Shown: positions 10,898 to 26,440, numbered from the stretch's first letter. The stretch is 58,500 nt of DNA from Neocallimastix lanati (nom. inval.) (GCA_016946835.1 JACVTC010000050.1:450001-508500); one strand, 5' to 3'. The notes: generated by a model from the letters alone, not told the origin. Translations and numbers: made by a program.

Positions 10898-13093
10898 ATA
10901 GATAGTATCTAAATATTTAAAAATCTTGATAGATGTTTATATAATTACTTATTTTTTATATTTACATATATTGAAAAAAATCGAATTACTATTTACATAT
11001 ATGATATTGTTATTATTAATTAATTAATATTTTAATAATACTGATTATGTTAAATCAAATTTCAATAATTTATTTCTTTTTCTAAAATTATTATGTCATT
11101 TTTTATATATAAAATAAATTGAAATTAAAATATATAAATAAATATTTATTATTATTTATTTATAATAAAAAGTAACTTTTTAATTATATAATTAATAATT
11201 TATTATTTATTTTATAATTTATTATTTATTATTTATTATTTATTTATTTATTATTTATTTATTTATTTATTATTTATTTATTTATTTATTATTTATTTAT
11301 TATTATTATTTATTATTTATTATTTATTATATTTATTATTTATTATTTATTATTTATTTTTTATTTATTATTTGTTTATTTATTTATTTATTATTTATTA
11401 TTTATTATTTATTTATCTATTTATTTATTACTTTATAATTATTATTACCAAATATATATACAATAAAATCTAATGAATCAATTGACTTTTTTATTTAAAA
11501 AAAAAAAATATATATATATATATATATGTTAAAAGTCAAGAATTTAGGTTTTATAATTATGTCAACTTTATTAATATATTTTATGATAAAGAGTTACTAG
11601 CACTTAATTATTCTAAATTAAATGCTTTTATATTAATACATTATAGCTAATACATTATTTATCTTACATTACATTTTATTACATTAATCTCATATTCACA
11701 TATTATAACATCATATTCACATATTCTAACAATATATATATATATATATACTATAAAGAAATTATCATTATTCCTTTTCATATTTAATATATATAGGATT
11801 AATTAATTGGAAAAATATAAACTATATTTTATATTTTATCCATATATATTATTATTATATATTTCACTTAAATAAATATGTATTTATTATTATATTAGTA
11901 CTTTCAAATCCATCTTTAAAAAAACACTTATATATGCATAAATTCAAAAATATAAATAATTTTTACCCAACATTAAAAAAAAATAATAATAATAATAGAT
12001 ATTAAAAAATAATAGAAATTAGAAATAAGAAATAAGAATTAATAGATAAATTGAATTAATAATAATAATAAATAAAATTTAATTAAAAATCATACATATA
12101 ATTCAAAAAAAAAAAGTAGTTTATATGACAAATTAATATATAGATAAATTAGATATTAATTTTTTTTATAAGAAAAAAATTAATAATTTTATTTTTTTTT
12201 TTTTTTTTTTTTTTTTTTTCGAATATTATGTTAATAATAATAATAATAATAATAAGATTACTATTAATATAATAGTATTATAATAGTATTAATATTTTTA
12301 ATAAGTTTCTTAAATATATTAAAAATAGATAATAGAAAAAGATAATAAAAAATATAAAAAAAAATAAAAATTAAACACTAAAAAGAAAAAAAATTGAAGA
12401 AAAAGTTATTATTAGTATTATTAATATAAAAAAAAAAAAAAAAAAAAATAAATTTAAAAATAAAAATAAAAATGAAAATAAAAAATAAAATAAAATAAAA
12501 TAGTAATGTAATTTGGAATTGGGTGTATATGTACATAAAAAAATTAATTATCATAAAAAAATTAATTTATGATTAAGAAAAAATAAATAATTGTAAATAT
12601 ATATTCATAGATTCTAAGTATTTTCTATTCTAATGGTTCCTTTTTTTTTTTTTTTTTTGACATATAACTATGATTAATAGGTATAAAATGCTATTAAAGT
12701 ACTAAATTTCTTTTCATATATTATTTCATATTTTAATTTTCTTTTTCTTTATCTTTCTTTCTTTTTTTAAAAAAAATTAATAATAATTATAATAACTATT
12801 ATAATAATAATATATGTTTTAATTTTCAATTAAACTTTTTTTTTTTTTTTTATTTTTGTATGTTGATTTTAATAATATATGAAATAAATATAATTCGATT
12901 CTATATATAAAATATAATAATAATGGGTTCTCTATATAAAATATATAATGTAATTATTATTATTATTATTATTATTGAAATTACTATGAAATTTTATATA
13001 TATTTACTTTTTTTAAAAAAAAAATTATAATTTAGTTTCTGTTATACGATTTTTCATCTGATGATTTATTACTCCTTTACAGGTTGATATTCA
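10722..13093. other. AT-rich intergenic region with TTTA/TTA arrays
   Basis: A compound ATTT/ATTATTT repeat fills about 11217-11430. Poly-A and poly-T tracts (10869-10896, 12191-12219, 12429-12448) and AT microsatellites make up much of the rest. I see no gene. Confidence 0.65.
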
Positions 13094-15700
13094 TTAAGTG
13101 GGTTTATATTCTTCTAAGGATCTATATGTTTCAGTTGTTTGATACTCATCCGATGGATGTAATGGTGGTGGCGATTTTGATAATCTATGATCTTCTGACG
13201 GAAGATAGTCCTCTGAGCGAAGAGGTCTATAATCTTCTGGAGGTCTATATTCCTCAGAAGGTCTATAACCTTCAGAAAGTCGATATTTATGGGGAGGTCT
13301 ATACTCCTCAGTAGGTCTATATTCATCTATGGATCTATACTCATCTGAATAATCATATCCATCTAAAAGTCTGTAATTATCTTTATAATAACGAGGTGGT
13401 GGAAATGGTGATCTGGAATAACTTCTATATCTATAAAAATCTCTACTACTTCTTCTTCGACTTCTACTTCTACTTCTACTTCTACTTCTACTAATACTTC
13501 TACTAATGCTTAAGCTTCTGCTTCTCGTTCTACTTCTGGTTCTACTTCTACTTCTAAGTCGACGACCATGACTAAAGCTTCTTTCTCTACTACTATAACT
13601 ATAGCTTCTACTTCTTTTACGATAGCTTAAACTTCTACTTCTTCCTCTTCTTCTTAGTCTACTTCTTAGTCTACTTCTTGGTCTACTACTTAAACTACGA
13701 CTTCTACTTTTGCTAAACCTATAAAAATATCGAGGACTATGACGATCATATGAATCATTAGATATTGATCTTGAACGACGTAAATATGGAGATGGAGATC
13801 TCTCACGTGAATAATAATACGGTGATGGTGATCTTGAATATGTTCTTCTATAGTAATATGATGGTGGTGGTGGTGAATAATAATGAGGTGAACGACTTCT
13901 TCGAGAATTTCTTACATTTCTTTTATAACTTTCATTGATATATAAAAAATAATAATAAAAATAAAAATAAAAATATATATATAAATAAAAAAAAATAATA
14001 ACAATACATTAATAATCAAATATATATTAATTAATTAATAAATTTTAAATTTTATTAATATTAAGGTTTTAATTTATCATAATACAAAAAAAAAATTTTT
14101 AAAAAAAAAGTGCTCTTTTAAAAAATTATATTATTTTTATTTCGAAAATTATCCAAATCAATCAAAAAATAAATATTTTAATATATATTTATATATATTT
14201 TAAATTTAAAAATAAAAATAAAAAAAAATTAAAATAAAATAAAAAAAAATAAAAATAAAAATAAAAAATAATAGTAATAATATATATATATATATATACA
14301 ATAAAAATAAAAAATTAATTATATATAATTTTAAAATATATATATATAAATATGAAACATTTACGTGCAAAACTTTGCTAAATGACCAACTTCTCCACAA
14401 TTAAAACATTTCCCTGATTTAACATCGATTCCTTTTTCAATATTATCAGGACAATCTCGTGCCCAATGCCCACTCTTACCACATACATAACATGTTGTCG
14501 TACTTTCTGTTTTTCTTGACCATTCCACACTTAAGCCACGATTATTGTAAGATCTCAAACTACGAACAGCTTCTTCCGCATCACGATCATCCTCTATCGA
14601 AAAGTATACAAAAAAAAAATTAAATAATTAAATAAATAAAATATCATAAATATACATATATATATATATATAAAAACATATATTTAAAAATAAATAATAT
14701 ATATAATAACATTAAATAATATAAAGTAAATATAATAATATGTTATACAATATATAAAATTGAGAATAATTTGAGAAATTTATATAATATATTAAAATAT
14801 TTATATAAAAAAATAATAAATAATTATAAAAAAATAAAAAATTAACAAGAAATTATATATTAATCATAAAATTAATCCTAATAAAAATTTAAATAGGAAC
14901 AAAACTTACCAAATTCGATAAATGCATATCCTCCACGTTTCATTTCAACATTTTCTAAATTTCCAAATTTTTCAAACATACTTCTTAAATCATGATTTGT
15001 CATATTATGTGGTATACGACCTTTTTGATTAAATATATATATATATTGAAATTAATATTTTTTTGAAATTCATATTTATTAAATAAATAATTAATTTCAA
15101 TATTTTAATATCTTTTTAATTATCATATCAATTCTTTACTATTTGCTTTTATTCTTTTACAAAATTAATTTCTCTTAATAATTTAAATATTAATTTATAC
15201 AATATAAATAATACATATTAGCATATTTACTACCAAAATTCCTTTTTTTTTTTTTTTTTTTTTTTTTTTGCTTATCCTTCTTGTTCCTATTTATACCCTT
15301 TTAAAATTTTTGAAAATAATATTGTTGCCTTTATTTATATCCTCTTTCATTTTTTGCTTTTTTTATTTATTTATTTATTTATTTTTTACTCATCTACTTA
15401 TTTATTCTTATTCTTGTTGCTTTAATTTTTGATATTAACTCTTAAAAAACAATAATGATATTTATCCTGAATTTTTCAGTTTTGAATGTAAATATAATAT
15501 ATATATGTCCATTTATTCAACTCGTATTTTATTATTATTATTATTATTTATATTATTTATATTTTATATTTTTTTTTATATATATCATTGAATTTGAATT
15601 TTTCGTAAATTTTTTTATTATTCATCAAATAAATATAATAAATAAAAAGAAAAAAAAAATAAAACTTACCAACATAAATTCTATGAGTTTTTAATGACAT
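13094..15700 (-). CDS. SR splicing factor: RRM, two zinc knuckles, RS domain (RS2Z type)
   Basis: Four exons, 15700-15670, 15020-14910, 14593-14365 and 13928-13094, join in phase to 401 residues. Residues 7-75 are an RRM (RNP2 RIYVGRIP, RNP1-like GGYAFIEF). Two CCHC knuckles follow: C82-C95 (CYVCGKSGHWARDC) and C110-C123 (CFNCGEVGHLAKFC). Then comes a long Arg/Ser domain and an unusual acidic C-terminal tail of repeats such as EEYRP. RRM plus two knuckles plus RS is the RS2Z layout known from plant RSZ32/33; animal SRSF7 has one knuckle. It should act in the nucleus in exon recognition and mRNA export, with the RS domain phosphorylated by SR kinases. Intron 1 is 649 bp, long for this genome, and could be a site of autoregulation (inference). 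Confidence 0.93.
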
Positions 15701-16350
15701 TTTTACATATAAAATCTATTAATAAACAAAAAATGTTTATAAATTATAAATATTATATTTAATATAAAATCTTTAATAGATACATAAAATAATAATAATA
15801 TTTTTTTTATTTTGAAAATAAAAAAAAAAATAAATAAAAAAAAAAAAAAAAATAAGTAAATAAATTGTATTATTAGAAAAATAATTCTTATAGATAATAT
15901 ATTATTATTACTTTCTTTATTCTCTTTATTCTTAAAATTATTTTGGCTTATTATGTTTATTTAACTTAATATATTATTTCAATTTTTTGGAAAAAAAATA
16001 AATAAAATAAAAATATAATTATTATAACTGTAATAATAGTAAATTAAGCTGATACTGTATTCTTAATTCATTTCTTTTTAAAAAAAAAATAATAATAAAA
16101 CAAAATTGATTTTAATAATTCTTCTTTTATTTAATATACTTTAAGTAAAAATTAATTCAATATGAAAAGAAAAAATAATAATGTATTAATGAATACCTTT
16201 TATTTAAATATGTTAATAAAAAAAAATAGATTAAATTGAAAACTCCTCATAAATTAATATAATGAAATCTTATTTTAATTCTTTCTTTTATAAAATTTTA
16301 AATTTTTATTTATAATTTATATTTCAAATTTAAGAAAATGTTCAAAATAC

Positions 16351-16401
<51 letters not shown>

Positions 16402-16639
16402 ATTTAAAAATTATCTTTAAATTCTAATAATATTTATAAAGAACATATTAAATAAAAGAAAACGAGTAAAAAGAAGAAAAAAAAAGAAGAATCTTAAACA
16501 ATTTTAATCTTCTAGATATATTAAAATTGTAAATAAACAATTACAAAATGCGATGAAAAAAAAAAATAAAATAAAATAAAAAATATCTTAAAATTCTATT
16601 TCAAAGTCTTAAAATAAAAAGAAAAAAAATAATTTTTTA

Positions 16640-16710
16640 TATGGTATTTATTTATTTATTTATTTATTATTAATTATTCATTTATTTATTATTTATTTAT
16701 TTATTTATTT

Positions 16711-16798
<88 letters not shown>

Positions 16799-16801
16799 TT
16801 A
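16640..16801. repeat. (TTTA)n tetranucleotide array
   Basis: TTTA/ATTT units run for about 160 bases with small interruptions. A similar array lies at 18445-18550. Confidence 0.9.
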
Positions 16802-18895
16802 TTTTTGTTTTTTGTTTATTTTTTTGTTTTTTTAATTTGTAATAATTTTCTTTTTCTGTTAATTAATTAATTATGAAAATAAAAAAAAAAAATTAAATTT
16901 ATAATTTTTTAAAAATTATTTAAAATTTATTACCAATATAATTCATTAATATTAAACTAATATATAAAAATATATATATTATTTTGTATATGTAATAATA
17001 TATTCAGTTATTTTATATATTAATAAATAATAAATTAATTACTACACTATATAAAATATATTGAAAGAAAAATTTTATATATTATAACTATATTAGATGT
17101 TATTGCTATTTTAGAATAATATATGGATTACACAAAATAACAATAGTTCATATTTAAATCAGTTATAAAAAGGGAAAAATACTTATATAAATAATACTAT
17201 TTTCCATATTTTATTAATTACATTAACTTAATAATTAATCTAAATATATGGACTTTCATGTTTTCATTTATATTAATTTATAAAGTATAATATATTAACT
17301 TTATTTCATAACTTTAAAAATTAAATTAGTTTTAACAATTAAAAAAAAGGGTAGAAAAAAAAAAAAAAAAGGTTTTTAATAGTATGGTAAAAATTATTAA
17401 TAATTATTAAATATTCAAATATTTATAATATATATTTTATGTTTTATATTTATATTTATATTTTATATATTTTATAATGAAAAAAAAAAAAAATATATAT
17501 ATATATATATAATATATAAAATATAAATATATATACAAAATATAAGAAATATAAGAAATATAAATATGATTTAAAATATAAAATACATGAAATATGAAAA
17601 ATATAAGAAATTTAAATATGATATTGAATATTAAACATTAGAAATATAAAAATGATATTGAATATTAAATATAGAAATATATGAAATAAATATGATATTA
17701 TATATATAGTATAAGAAATATATATATAAAAGTATTCAAATATGAATTAATGTTACATGTATTAATGAAATAATAATATTATTAATAAATATTAAATTAA
17801 TAGTAAATATGATCTTATATGTTCATAATTAAGTCTGAAAAAATATAAATCAGAAAAAGTTTATAAATTTTAATTATTCAATATATTTTATTATATTTTA
17901 ATATACAAACTTTCTTAATACAAACATAGAGAAATAATAGATTTATTCATTTATTCATTTATTAATTTATTCATTTATTCATTAACTTATTTATTTATTC
18001 ATTAATTTATTCATCTATTCATTAATTTATTCATTTATTCATTTATACTTCTTTAATTTATTCATTAATTAAAATAGTATTACATATATATATTTCATTT
18101 ATTAAAAATGAAAAAAGTTAAATATTGAAAGTATTATTAAATAGATTAAATAAGTTATAATATATCATAATATATAAATTATATATTATGACATATTTTT
18201 TAGCTAAAAACTTCGATTCATTACTAAAATAAGCTTTAAGCATTCTATATATACTTATTTATATATTATATTTATATTTGTAATATATATTAAACTGTTT
18301 AAACTTTAAAATTTGAAATATCTATGGAAACTTCTTAATTATTATATATTTGATACTATTTATCATATATCATTTATTTGGAATTTATTTACTTACAATA
18401 CATATATGATAAATAAATAATTATTCAATTAGTTTTTAGTTATTATTTATTTATTTATTTATTTATTAATTATTATTATTATTTGTTATTTATTTATTTA
18501 TTTATTTATTTATTATTTATTTATTTATTTATCTATTATTTATTATTTATGTATTTATTATATTTTATATTTTATATTATATATTTTATATTTGTATTTA
18601 TATTTATATTATTATTTATTATATTTATCATTTATTATTTATTAATTATTATTATAATTTATTATTTATTATTCATTTATTGTTTATTTATTATTTATTA
18701 TTTATTATTTATTAAATTGATCATTTATTTATGTAAATATTTTTTTATTTAATTAGGTAATTACTTAATTATTTATCAATTAAAGTATCAATATTTTTTT
18801 TTGACATAGAAAGTATGTGTTTTGAATAATAAGAAATATAAGTATAATTAAATATAAAAAATATAAATATGTTAATAAAAAATGAAAAAATAAAA

Positions 18896-18942
<47 letters not shown>

Positions 18943-19029
18943 ATAAAAAAAATAAAAATGAAATTTGAAATGTCTTTATTTTATTTTTTTTTCTTATTTT
19001 TTTTAAACAAGGATTAATGAGAGGTCCTC

Positions 19030-19075
19030 CAATCGTGCATTTCGTAATATGGCGTATTTTTGTATGTGGCTTGTT
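19030..19075. repeat. Solo fragment of the MULE terminal repeat
   Basis: TCGTGCATTTCGTAATATGG followed by CGTATTTTTG resembles the second half of the left arm region at 5154-5178 (GTGCATTTCGG...ATGGCGTATT). There is no partner arm or coding sequence nearby. Confidence 0.45.
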
Positions 19076-21160
19076 TTTAATAATCAAATAAATAATAATT
19101 AAGTAAATAATATTCTTTTTTTTTTATATATAATTTATTAATATTCAATTATAAAAATAATTTTTTATAATTCTTTTTTAATAGAATATATAATTATTTC
19201 TTTTGAAATAGTTATTTAATAATATTTAATTGAAAAAATATATTATTATTTCTTTTAAAATAATAATTATTTATATATTTATTTATGATTGTATAGAATA
19301 TCTTAAAAATGTATGGCTTTATTTAAATGTACGATCCTCTAAATTTTATTTAAATCTAACCCTATAGTATAGTCAATTCATTCTTTTTGATAAAAAAAAA
19401 TTTAAAAAAAATTTTTTATCACATCAAAGAAAAAAAAATTGGTGAAATTAATGCATATACATTGTGTAAAGGATTATGATAATTAGTCCCTTAATTAAAT
19501 AATTAAAAAAACATAGTTATTATAATAACAATAAAATAAAGATATAAGAATAATAATAATAATAATATTTTATATGTTTTAATTGTAATTTAAAGTTTTT
19601 TTATATATATAAATTTTATTTTATTAGATTTTATATTATTTTGTTATTTTTAAATGGTTTTCATCTTTAATACATTTATCAAACTCTAAATTTAAAATAT
19701 TATTGAAAATATCTTAATTTTTTATAATTAATTTCTAATCAATATACGAATTATTATAAAAAAAATATAATTAATATAAATAGAATTTTTATTTTTGCTT
19801 TTTATTTTTTATTCTTTAATTTTCATTTTTTATTTTATTATTTTATTTATTTATTTATTTATTTTTTTCTTCTTTAACAATTAATATTTAATTAATAATT
19901 GAAATTAAATTCTAAGAAACAACTTTTATATATGTTTATGTATCAATTAATATATATTCAAATTTTTATATAATATTTATCTTTCATTCAAAAACCATAT
20001 TATTATAAAAAATATTACATTGGTACTTTTACCATTATAAAAATATAGTAATCAGCATTATTGTGTACTAATAATAAAATTAACATGTTTAGTTTATATT
20101 CTATTATTAATTTTATATATAATAATTAAATATGATAACTAAATGTAAATGAAAGTATTTATAATAATAATTATTTATTATTATATTTAATAATTAATAT
20201 TTGATTTATAATAATATTTTTTTTTAAACTTTCGTATGTTGTTGTCTAAATTTAAATTATTGATATTATTATTTTATATATTTTTAATAAAAATACAAAT
20301 AATTATATATATTATATACTTTTACTGTATAAAAAAGAATTAATAATGAATAAATAAATAAATAAAAAGTAATAGTAATTTTTTTTTTTATAAAAGAACT
20401 AAAAATAGAAAAAAAATTTATTCAATTTATGAAAAACTTTTTTTTTTATTTTTTTTTAATTCCGTTATTTTGGTGTTTTATATTATTTATTATTCAGTTA
20501 TTTAATATTTAAATTAATAATATATATTATATAACAAAAAATATTTGAACATTTTGCAATTAAATCAAAAAAAAAAAAAAAATAATAATATTTGTCTTTA
20601 AAAATCTTCCTTTCGAATATGTATAATTTTTTTCAAGAACAAAAAGAGAATAGAATTAAATAAAATATAAATTATTTTATTTACTAACCGTGAATTGCTG
20701 CCAAAAAATCATCAATTTTTATAATTAATTGAAAAACTAAAATTAGGTATGTAATATATTATTTGTTATTTTTGTCCTTCTTTAGGACAACATATCTATT
20801 TGTTTTTGTTGGATACAATATTACTTTTTATATATATAATAGTCTTTTTTATTAAGCTTGGATTTAATAAAGATTTGTAATGACAATATCATCATTTAAA
20901 ATAATTGGGCCCTCTACATAATAACCATAACATACCATAAGATTTTTTATTATCAATATTTAATTATCTATTTTTTTTAAATTATGAAGTATATCCATTA
21001 GATGAAATATATCAAATAAAAAAATAATAACAAGTGATAGTACATACGCTTCAACGATTAGAATACAATTATAGTGAATCTTAATAATGATTATTTTGTT
21101 TTAGAAAAAGTTTAACAATTAAAAGTTAAAAATTATCATCTTTCTTTGCAAGATATAGAA

Positions 21161-21197
<37 letters not shown>

Positions 21198-22084
21198 AGA
21201 GCGACTTACAATGGGCATATTGAAATAATTTCTTACCTCATATTTAATTATTGACAAAAATAAATCTTATGAATATATTCTTTTACCAATATTCCAAGAT
21301 ATATTAGTAATCAACGATATTTATAACAAATAATAATAAGAAAATTCAAATGATTTATTTAGTTGAAACGAAATGAAATAAAATATTAAATAGCGTTGTT
21401 GACTAAGGAGATTATATTAGTTATCAAGGTAAAATACATGAGTAATTGTAATGTGTATTATTATTTAATATTTAATATTTATGATTATTGAATAAAATAA
21501 TTTTAATAATAATTGCAAAAAAGAATTTTTGAAAATATATTTTAAAATGGTAAATTTTAAAAACTTTTTATTTAATGAAAAAAAAAAAAATAAAAATAAA
21601 AATTAAATATTATAGATTTTTTATTATATAAAAATAATTAATAATGGATAAAAATAATGAGAAATTTATTATTAATTTAAAAGATATGAGGATTAACTAA
21701 AATAGAAATATTAAATATTAATTTATTTATTTAATAAAATTTCTGTAAATAAAATTTTTTTATAATCCATAATTTTGGTGTAACTTTTTTTTTTAATATT
21801 TTTATGTTTTACTATCATTATTTATTATTTATAATTTATTATTTATTATGATTATGTATTGTTTATTTATTATTAATTATTAATTATATATTTTTAATTA
21901 ATATTTGTTATTTACTTATTATTAATAATTATTAATAGTTTAAATTATAAATATTATATAATACATCGTTTAAAATGTATTATATAGTAAAAAAATATAT
22001 TATTAATTAAAAATTTCCTAATTCAAAAAGATTAATAATTAATAAAATTTCAAAAAATAAAATATATATATGTATTTTTTTAAA

Positions 22085-22088
22085 ATAA

Positions 22089-22183
<95 letters not shown>

Positions 22184-22185
22184 AT
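22085..22185. repeat. (AAAT)n tetranucleotide array
   Basis: About 25 uninterrupted units of AAAT/TAAA. Confidence 0.95.
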
Positions 22186-23013
22186 ATAATTACATTTAGT
22201 AAAATTCTGTTTGAGAATACTATTCTATGTTAAGGAATAATTTTAAAAGAAAATATATATTTGTATATTTAATCAAAATACAACGTATCAACCTAACCCT
22301 ACATCCATATCCATATATCATAGATATTAGATTTTATGGAGTTGTTATTTACAACTGTTGTAAATAAATATGATTACTCTAATTTAGTATATTGAAAATA
22401 AATATACTATCATATTATAAAACTTTTACTTATTACTATTTTAAATCAATAAAATAATAAAATTATTATTTATTTATTATTATTATTATTATTTTTTATT
22501 TAAAATTTTTTAAAATAATATAAATTATAAAAGCTATAATAAATTTAAATATCAAAATAATTATTATATATATATATTATATAATTTTTTTTTTTTCTTT
22601 AAAAAAAAATATTTTATTATTTTATTTTATTATTTTTTATTTTTTATTTTCATTCATTTTATTATATGTATCTATAATGTGGATTCTATTATAATTAAAA
22701 AAAAATAATAAAGATAACAATTTTTTTTTTAAAATTTAATATATTTATAATAAATAATAAACTTAATAAACATTTTAGAAAGTAGGCTTTTTTTTTTAAT
22801 TTTTAATTTTTTAATATTTAATATTTTTAATAACTAATGTATAAATAAATAAATAAATAAATAGATATTATATATATAAATAAATCTTAAAAAGAATTAA
22901 GAAAAAAAAAAAAAAAAAAACATAAAAAAAAAAAAAAAAAAGAAAATTAAATAATAATAATAATAACCTTAAATGTATGTAATTATAATTATATAATTTT
23001 ATTATTATTAACT

Positions 23014-23420
23014 TTATTTTCTTCTTCTTCTTCTTTCATTTGGATTTCTTCTACCATAACCAATAATAATATCTCCTGTATAATCATTACGAGTCTTTCT
23101 TGTTTTACCTTTATTACGTGAATTTAGTTTACTATCTTCCCCAGTAAAAAGGGTATTTAAATAATCTGGATCTAATAAATCAACCACTTTTTCTTTTCTT
23201 GCTTTGAATTTTTGTTGTTTTAAGGCTTTCTGATATTCATTTTGATCTTCACTTAAAATAATATTGTTTGCATTTTGACCACCAACATAAGTAGGTATAG
23301 AATACTATTTTAATGATTTCAAAAAGAAAGAAAAAAGAAAAATAAAAATAAAATATATATATATATATAAAATATATATAAATAAATATAAATAAATAAA
23401 TTATATATATATATATATAA

Positions 23421-23451
<31 letters not shown>

Positions 23452-25141
23452 TAATATGAATTAATAATTAATTATAATAAATTTTTTATAATTTTATATT
23501 AATATAAATAATTATTTTATTTTATTTTTACCTTAGTTCCACGAAGTCTGTAATTAAAGTTTTTCTTTAAATGATAAACCTTATTTCCATATTTATCAAT
23601 AGAAACAGATGTACGGATAAGAGTATCATGACCACATTGTGGACAAAATTTTTTACTCATATCTGTTGTGGAGCTTTATAATTATAATAATAATAATAAC
23701 AATAATAAATAATAATTATAATGATAATATATTTTAAATATAATAGTTATTTATTAATATTTTTATTTATTATTTTAATTTTTTTATTTATTACTTTTAT
23801 TTTAAATGATAATATTATTATAGTATAATTTTAAATCACTTACAAATAACAAGCATGACAACGTAATACCCAATTCTTCAAACGTTTAATAATCATACCA
23901 TCAACAGAGAGTATTCTTAAATTCATTTGAAGTAAAACGTTCTATTAATTAATTAATTATTTATAATAAATTATTTTAAAGTGATAATGATAAATTATTA
24001 ATTAATTCATTTTTTTTTAATCTACTTTTTAAATTTAATTTTATATAATATATACTTTTAAATTAATAATTCATTATTATAATATTAATATATAAAATAA
24101 ATAATAATAATAATAATAAACTTACTTGCATAGCAAAATCAGCAGTCATACATGCAACATCATAAGTTTTAGCTTCACTTTTGTCCTTCTTATCCCATCC
24201 ATAATGCTTAGCATGATATTTATTGATATTATCTGGTGTAATCCAACCTTCATCATCATCATCTTCCTTTTCTTCTTCCTTAGTTTTATCTGATGCAGAA
24301 TCTTCTTTTTCTTCTTCTTCTTCTTTTTTTTCTTTTTCTTCTTTTTCTTCTTCTTCTTTTGATTTTTCTTCTTCTTCTTCTTTTTTTTCTTTTTCTTCTT
24401 TTTCTTCTTTTTCTTCTTTTTCTTCTTCTTCTTTTGATTTTTCTTCTTCTTCTTCTTCTTCTTTTTCTTCTTTTTGTTCTTTTTCTTCTTCAGCTATATC
24501 ATTACATTCTTTTTCTTCTTCATTATTTTCATCTTCTTCTACATCAATATCAACATCATAATCAGATTCAAATTCCTTATCTTCAATTTCAACAAATTCC
24601 TGTTCCCAATTAATTTGTTCATTAAAGGCACCAATATCTTCTTTTTCTTCTTGATTTTTAGTTTCTGTTTCAACTTTTGTATCTTCTATATTTTTCTCTT
24701 CTTCCTTCTTTTCAGCTGGTTTCTTACCTTTTTGCTTACCAAATTGAACTTGTGACTTTTATATGTATATATATAAAAGAAATAAATAAAAATAATTTAA
24801 TAATTGATAGTATAAGAAAATATTTATAAATATCAATTCAAATAAAAAATACAATATAACTAATATATATAATATTATTTAAAAGTATTGTGTTATATAG
24901 AGGTATAATACTAAATTTTAAAAATAATTATGTATTAACACTATTTGCTATTTTTAATAAAATGATAAACATTTCATGTACTTTTTTCTTTAAAATATAT
25001 TAAAATATATTATTATTATTATATTTTGAATTAAATTTGTTAAAAATCTTTTTTGAATTTTCAATAAATCAAATACTTTATACTAATTATGTGAAATAAT
25101 TTTTTTAAATGACTAAGAACTTATATTACTATTGCTTTTTT

Positions 25142-25186
<45 letters not shown>

Positions 25187-25831
25187 GGGGGGGAAATTTT
25201 TTTGATAATTACTTTTATTGGTTCAGTTCTAATATTAGCAAGATTTCCTGCCTCTTTTTCTAACATCCATGTTAAAGCTATAACTTTTAAATCTGTTTTT
25301 GATAAAGTAGCTAAATCACCAGTCTTTTTAGCAAATTTCATAACTTTAAATCATAATTAATAATAATATATGAAAAGAATATAATATTTTTAAAAAGAAA
25401 AAAAGAAGTTAATAAAGAATTATTGTATGAACAATATATAGAGTATAATACTTTTTTATATGAAAATTTTAATTTATATATTAATTTTATTCATTTATTG
25501 TTCTTGTTTTCATTTCATTCATTGTTAATAGTTAAAATTGAAATTGTTATTATTATTATTATTATTTTGTAAATTATTATAAAATGAATATTCCTTTTGT
25601 TAATTGTTGTAAATAAATAAATATGATTGTATCAATCAGAGTAAAAAAAAAAAAAAAAATTAAAAAATAATTCATTTGATATATCTCATATTTATTTTCA
25701 CAATAATACGTATATTTATGAATTTAAATTAAAATATTATATTTTGTATTTACTTTTTTATTCCTTATTTTTGATTTTAATATTTATTATTTGCATTTCC
25801 AATTTAATAATCTGAAAATCCGAGTAATATA

Positions 25832-25903
<72 letters not shown>

Positions 25904-26160
25904 CATCTTTATATTATTATTATTATTATTTAATAAAAACCTGCATTTAAAGCTTCTTCTGATGGTACTTTAACTTGAATATCAACTAGAGAGTTTTCTA
26001 ATTGTTCTCTGGCTTGTTTATCTCTAATTTCAGCAATAACTTCTGGAATAGTATAAAATTTTTGAGCCATATTGAAAAGATTAACTCTTTTAATAAGTGG
26101 TGCTGAATCAAGAACTAAAGACACCACAATGTCTTTATTTTTATTACTGACAACAGTCAT
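23014..26160 (-). CDS. NOB1: 20S pre-rRNA D-site endonuclease NOB1
   Basis: Six exons join in phase: 26160-25941, 25343-25213, 24755-24126, 23941-23844, 23673-23532 and 23304-23014, giving 503 residues. The N-terminal PIN nuclease domain has LVLDSAPLI (D18), PEVIAEIRDKQAR and KTGDLATLSKTD, matching the acidic active site of NOB1. A long Glu/Lys region fills exon 3, followed by the conserved GWITPDNI and DVACMTADFAMQNVLLQM. Exons 4 and 5 give the zinc ribbon (RCHACY and FCPQCGHDTL), and the tail carries NNIILSEDQ and the basic IIIGYGRRNPNERRRR end. NOB1 cleaves site D to make mature 18S rRNA in late cytoplasmic 40S particles. Intron 2 on the coding strand starts beside an eight-C run and a poly-A tract of more than 40, a likely slippage spot. 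Every family signature is present. Confidence 0.96.
25150..25194. repeat. Poly-T tract joined to an eight-G run in NOB1 intron 2
   Basis: About 37 T are followed by GGGGGGGG directly inside the 5' part of the intron (as read on the minus strand). It is prone to polymerase slippage and assembly error. Confidence 0.85.
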
Positions 26161-26409
26161 ATTGAATAAATTATTTTCTTGTATTTAATTTATGCTAATA
26201 TATCCAGTTATTTAATTTTATTAAATTTTTTTATAAAAAAATAAATTTATTTAAATCAATTTTTACAATATATAAAAATAAAATTACAAAGAGCAGCAAT
26301 ATAAAATTGAATTTTTTTTAATTTCAATATTATAAATAACTTTTTTATTATTAATTAAATATATAAATAAAAATTATTATTTAATATTAATTTATATTAA
26401 AATTTAATC

Positions 26410-26440
<31 letters not shown>

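Larger units (their letters stand above)
15701..23013. other. Gene-poor AT-rich region of about 7.3 kb
   Basis: Simple repeats dominate. At about 19034-19070 there is a short match to the left MULE arm (GTGCATTTCG...ATGGCGTATT). Between 20690 and 21440 the base mix is less repetitive, with short open pieces such as YEVYPLDEIYQIKK and QVIVHTLQRLEYNY broken by stops at about 20985-21080; I do not recognise them and treat them as decayed sequence. No intact gene is supportable. Confidence 0.55.

Noticed and set aside
13084-13326. Repetitive frames on both strands near the SR gene end
   Set aside because: They are alternative readings of the EEYRP-coding tail.
24223-24755. Ser-, Leu- and Phe-rich plus-strand frames
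   Set aside because: They are antisense to the Glu/Lys tract of NOB1 exon 3.
25109-25360. 83-codon plus-strand frame
   Set aside because: It is antisense to NOB1 exon 2 and a poly-T tract.
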